Source: Gracilimonas sp965227215
GTDB taxonomy: Bacteria > Bacteroidota > Rhodothermia > Balneolales > Balneolaceae
Length of the DNA: 64,000 bases
Assembly: GCA_965227215.1 (NCBI GenBank)
Contig: OZ245729.1
Location: 1,240,001-1,304,000 of the forward strand
Direction: 5' to 3'
A program made the position numbers and the translations under genes. The notes beneath the pieces are model-generated. The model was not told where the DNA came from and ran no database searches. It saw only the letters and a program-made list of their open reading frames with translations. Positions within the stretch are counted from its first letter, which is position 1. Each line of letters begins with the position of its first letter. This document shows positions 61,285 through 64,000 of the stretch, one piece after another.

Positions 61285-61980
61285 TTAGTCATCAAGGTCT
61301 ACATCATCCGGGGCATCGTCATCATCAGCAACCAGTTCATCCACATCGGTTGTGTCATCAAGGTCAACATCCTCATCTTCATCCGTAATAGGAGCTACTT
61401 CTTTCTTCGGCTTGGATTCGGCTTTAGCCCCGGCTCTCCTTAATATCAAAGCAATATCATCCTGCTCGTTATCCATAGCAATCATCATTGCGGTATCCCC
61501 GTTTTTATCCCGCAACTTCACGTTGGCCCCTTCATCTATCAGATATTTTACTACGTCGGTATTGCCTTCTTTTGCTGCCAACATCAGTGCCGTATGCCCC
61601 CATCTTTGTTGGGCATCCACATCGGCGCCGGCTTCTACCAATAACTTAACCGCCTCAAGGTTCCCCACCCGGGAGGCTGCAATCAGTGCAAGGTTACCAA
61701 TACCGGCACCTTTTTCGAGGAAATATTTCAATAGCTCAAGGTTACCGTTTTCGGCTGCTCGGTTTAGAGCCGTCCCTCCCATCTTGGTCTCTATATTCAG
61801 ATCAGCTCCCTCATCCACCAAAAACTTAGCCACTTCGGTATGATTTTTCTCAGAAGCCAAAATAAGAGCAGAGGCACCACTCTTGTTGGTTTCATTGATA
61901 TCGACCTTGCCTTTCAAAAGCTTTTTAAGCTCTTCCAAATTACCGGTTTTAGCGGCCTCAAAAATTTCTGACTGCTCCAT
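61285..61980 (-). CDS. Ankyrin-repeat protein with acidic tail
   Basis: 231 residues. About five ankyrin repeats fill residues 5-190, with the recurrent TALxxAAxxGxxxxVKxLxExGAxxx (GHTALMLAAKEGNTDVVKYL, NGDTAMMIAMDNEQ). The last 40 residues are almost all Asp and Glu (DEDEDVDLDDTTDVDELVADDDD), ending in DDVDLDD. It should be a cytoplasmic protein-interaction module; the acidic tail might contact basic proteins or DNA-mimic partners. No signal, no domain fused to it. Partner unknown. Confidence 0.88.
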   Translation of the reverse strand: MEQSEIFEAAKTGNLEELKKLLKGKVDINETNKSGASALILASEKNHTEVAKFLVDEGADLNIETKMGGTALNRAAENGNLELLKYFLEKGAGIGNLALIAASRVGNLEAVKLLVEAGADVDAQQRWGHTALMLAAKEGNTDVVKYLIDEGANVKLRDKNGDTAMMIAMDNEQDDIALILRRAGAKAESKPKKEVAPITDEDEDVDLDDTTDVDELVADDDDAPDDVDLDD

Positions 61981-62062
61981 AATATGCTATGATTTTAGCT
62001 TTGCAATTGGCGTGATGATAAAAAACCGAACGTATATCTCAAATTAATTCTTCAAGAAAAAA

Positions 62063-62977
62063 TCAGTTCAGCACTCCCTCAACGTCATAGCCTCTTATTA
62101 ATTCCTCTCCTGTCAGTCTTTTTGTACCCGGAAGCTGCACTTCTGTCAATTCCACAGTACTATCTAAACATCCCACGAGCAACTTATCATCCTTAACCAA
62201 AAGTTCTCCGGGATCAACATTAGCGGCAATCCCTAAACGAGACCGGTACATATTGAACTTCTCTCCATTCCAATTAGCCCAGGCAGTCGGAAACGGACTT
62301 AATCCCCTGATTTTATTATGAACCTCTCTTGCCGATTTATTGAAATCAATATGGCAATCGTCCCTGAACAGCTTGGGCGCCGGGGTGGCTTTGGAGTGAT
62401 CCTGAGCTGATAAGGTATAATCCTCCGTATCTATTTTGTTAATACTCTCCAGTAGTAACTCGCTTCCCATGTCTCTGAGCCGGTTATACAACTCGCCGGT
62501 CGTTTCATTATCTCCGATTTCCGTCTTTTTCTGAAGGATAATGTTGCCGGTATCCACTTTTTCATCCAGAAAGAAAACAGTACACCCGGTCTCTTCTTCT
62601 CCATTGATAATAGCCCAGTGAATAGGGGCAGCTCCCCGGTATTTGGGCAATAGGGAAGCATGCAAATTAATAGAGCCTTTTTTGGGGATGCTTAAAACAG
62701 AAGTAGGTAAAATGCGGAAGGCAACTACTACAAAGAGGTCTGCTTCCAATGCTTGTAACTGTGTTCCGAATTGTGGGGAGGAAAGGTCATCTACCTCAAT
62801 TACTGGAAGTCCCAGCTCCAACGCTTTTGCTTTTACCAGCGTTGGTGACTTTTTTGAGCCCCGGCCACGTCTCTTATCCACATTACTGACCACCGCCTTT
62901 ATGGTATGTTCCGATTGATGAATTTGCTCCAGGCTCGGAATAGCAAATTCAGGTGAACCCATAAAAACAATATTCAT
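62063..62977 (-). CDS. fmt: Methionyl-tRNA formyltransferase
   Basis: 304 residues; formylates initiator Met-tRNA using 10-formyl-THF. Present: MNIVFMGSPEFAIPSL, NLHASLLPKYRGAAPIHWAI (catalytic Asn/His region) and FFLDEKVDTGNIILQK. Length is normal. It starts 2 bp after the def stop, which starts 8 bp after ruvX, so ruvX-def-fmt form an operon; def and fmt act on opposite ends of the formyl cycle. Confidence 0.96.
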   Translation of the reverse strand: MNIVFMGSPEFAIPSLEQIHQSEHTIKAVVSNVDKRRGRGSKKSPTLVKAKALELGLPVIEVDDLSSPQFGTQLQALEADLFVVVAFRILPTSVLSIPKKGSINLHASLLPKYRGAAPIHWAIINGEEETGCTVFFLDEKVDTGNIILQKKTEIGDNETTGELYNRLRDMGSELLLESINKIDTEDYTLSAQDHSKATPAPKLFRDDCHIDFNKSAREVHNKIRGLSPFPTAWANWNGEKFNMYRSRLGIAANVDPGELLVKDDKLLVGCLDSTVELTEVQLPGTKRLTGEELIRGYDVEGVLN

Positions 62978-62979
62978 CG

Positions 62980-63543
62980 CTACGCTTCTTCCTGTTTGGG
63001 AACTACCGGGTATTTCACTTTTTTGTTGCCTTCTTCTATCTCTTTGAGCTCTTTCTTGTGCATTCGCTTTTTGAAGGCACTCAGATAGTCCAGAAATAGC
63101 ACCCCTTCAAGATGATCATACTCATGCTGAATTACACGTGAGGTCCAGCCTCCGGCTTCCAGTCGGTGCTTGTTGAAATCCCGATCAAAAAACTCAATGA
63201 TTACTGTTTCAGGACGAAATACTTTGTCGTTCACTTCCGGGATGCTGAGGCAACCTTCTTCAAGCGGAACCTTATTTCCTCTTTTTTCCAGAATCAATGG
63301 ATTAATAAAAACCATCGGGCCGTAAGGAACTTCTCCATCTTCAATCATGGAGTCGGTATCCATTACAAACAATTTCATGGAACGGCCAATCTGCGGGGCT
63401 GCCAATCCAACGCCATCAGCGTTATACATGGTCTCCAGCATATTATCGATAAGAGTTTGCAGTTCCGGGCTGTCTTCTTCTATTTCATCTGCTTGTTTCC
63501 GTAAAACCGGATCATCGTACGTTACAATTGGTAATATGGGCAT
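62980..63543 (-). CDS. def: Peptide deformylase
   Basis: 187 residues. The three deformylase motifs are complete: GVGLAAPQIG, EEGCLSIPEV (metal Cys) and QHEYDHLEGVLFLD (metal His and catalytic Glu). Removes the formyl group from nascent proteins. Between ruvX (8 bp) and fmt (2 bp). Confidence 0.96.
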   Translation of the reverse strand: MPILPIVTYDDPVLRKQADEIEEDSPELQTLIDNMLETMYNADGVGLAAPQIGRSMKLFVMDTDSMIEDGEVPYGPMVFINPLILEKRGNKVPLEEGCLSIPEVNDKVFRPETVIIEFFDRDFNKHRLEAGGWTSRVIQHEYDHLEGVLFLDYLSAFKKRMHKKELKEIEEGNKKVKYPVVPKQEEA

Positions 63544-63551
63544 ATGTTATA

Positions 63552-63974
63552 TTAAGAATTCGAATCTAGGTAGTTTTGTAAAATGATGGCAGCAGCGATA
63601 CGATCAACCCGCCCCTTTTCACGTCTCTTTTTTTGGGGAACTCCAGCCTCTATCATAAGGCTACGCGCCTGGTTAGACGTGTATCGCTCATCCACTTTTG
63701 CAATATCTATATTTGGAAAAGAATGGCGCAGTTTTTTTATAAAGTTATTAACCATTTGTGTGGCCGACCCTTCTTCTCCTTTAAGAGACAAAGGCCAACC
63801 AACAACAAATTTTTCTACGGATGCGTTTTCTGTGATCTTCTTAATTTCAGATAACGCATCCTCAGGGGAAAAGGTGCCAACCGGCGTAGCAATGGTCTTA
63901 AGTAAGTCGGTTTGAGCTATACCCACTCTCTTTTTTCCAACATCTATACCGACAAGCCGTGCATACTCCTGCAA
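63552..63974 (-). CDS. ruvX: Putative pre-16S rRNA nuclease / Holliday junction resolvase-like YqgF
   Basis: 140 residues, RNase H-like fold. Opening RLVGIDVGKKRVGIAQTD carries the first acidic residue, VVGWPLSLKGEEG the second region, and KVDERYTSNQARS the later catalytic Asp/Glu; the C-terminal RVDRIAAAIILQNYL closes the site. YqgF processes the 16S rRNA 5' end in E. coli. The start is a TTG; no ATG lies in frame before the first strand. First gene of the ruvX-def-fmt cluster within the window; upstream genes may lie beyond the window edge at 64000. Confidence 0.93.
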   Translation of the reverse strand: MQEYARLVGIDVGKKRVGIAQTDLLKTIATPVGTFSPEDALSEIKKITENASVEKFVVGWPLSLKGEEGSATQMVNNFIKKLRHSFPNIDIAKVDERYTSNQARSLMIEAGVPQKKRREKGRVDRIAAAIILQNYLDSNS

Positions 63975-64000
63975 CTATTTATTTACCCCTCAATTATTTA

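Overview
The window looks like a chromosomal segment from a Balneolota- or Bacteroidota-type bacterium, most likely a marine or halophilic member of the Balneolaceae. This placement rests on several traits: TonB-dependent receptors with an N-terminal carboxypeptidase-regulatory-like domain, an imelysin/DUF4856/HTTM cluster, a chitinase ending in a Por-type sorting tail with the NYPNPFNP motif, an ABC-permease/M1-peptidase fusion, a Hc1-type histone H1-like protein, and promoters of the TTG...TAnnTTTG type. It is family-level inference; no rRNA is present to fix the taxon.

Layout. 1-2.4 kb: the tRNA-proximal end of an integrated element. A tyrosine recombinase lies just downstream of a CAU-anticodon tRNA and is followed by a Cys-rich mini-protein and a mercury-type MerR regulator. 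2.5-8 kb: universal stress protein, OsmC, a DUF1684 protein and gcvP. 8.1-13 kb: two secreted beta-propellers (one with a Met/His-rich insert), an unknown protein and a ZIP metal transporter. 13-24 kb: ettA, an orphan histidine kinase, two PH-domain membrane proteins, a histone-H1-like mini-gene, an MFS exporter, hemG-hemH, an epimerase and an AhpD-like protein. 24-26.3 kb: SGNH hydrolase and a coiled-coil lipoprotein. 26.5-32.8 kb: DUF4856 lipoprotein, imelysin, HTTM protein and TonB receptor, a likely metal-uptake cluster. 32.8-36.4 kb: a REP-associated transposase, a TolB-like lipoprotein, a GH18 chitinase and a decayed piece of the TolB-like gene. 36.4-43.6 kb: two unknown proteins, an ABC transporter with fused M1 peptidase, and a YdeI protein set among REP-like palindromes. 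43.1-45.9 kb: a TonB receptor/thioredoxin pair behind two MntR-like boxes. 46-51.3 kb: a partial his operon (hisG-D-C-B-H) preceded by an unannotated 28-residue leader peptide holding 12 histidines. 51.4-64 kb: OsmC, DUF1508 mini-protein, M28 peptidase, acetamidase/formamidase, gap, pruA, a second Usp, DUF368-pcm, lgt, an ankyrin protein and ruvX-def-fmt.

How the parts connect. Metal handling recurs. A MntR-like box shared almost exactly by the ZIP transporter and the TonB receptor/thioredoxin pair suggests one metal-responsive regulon. The MerR protein sits next to a Cys-rich product whose promoter has the 19-bp spacer typical of MerR control. The his operon appears to be controlled by leader-peptide attenuation. 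The REP-like palindromes (including one inside the transposase gene itself) and the RAYT transposase point to an active or recently active REP/RAYT system.
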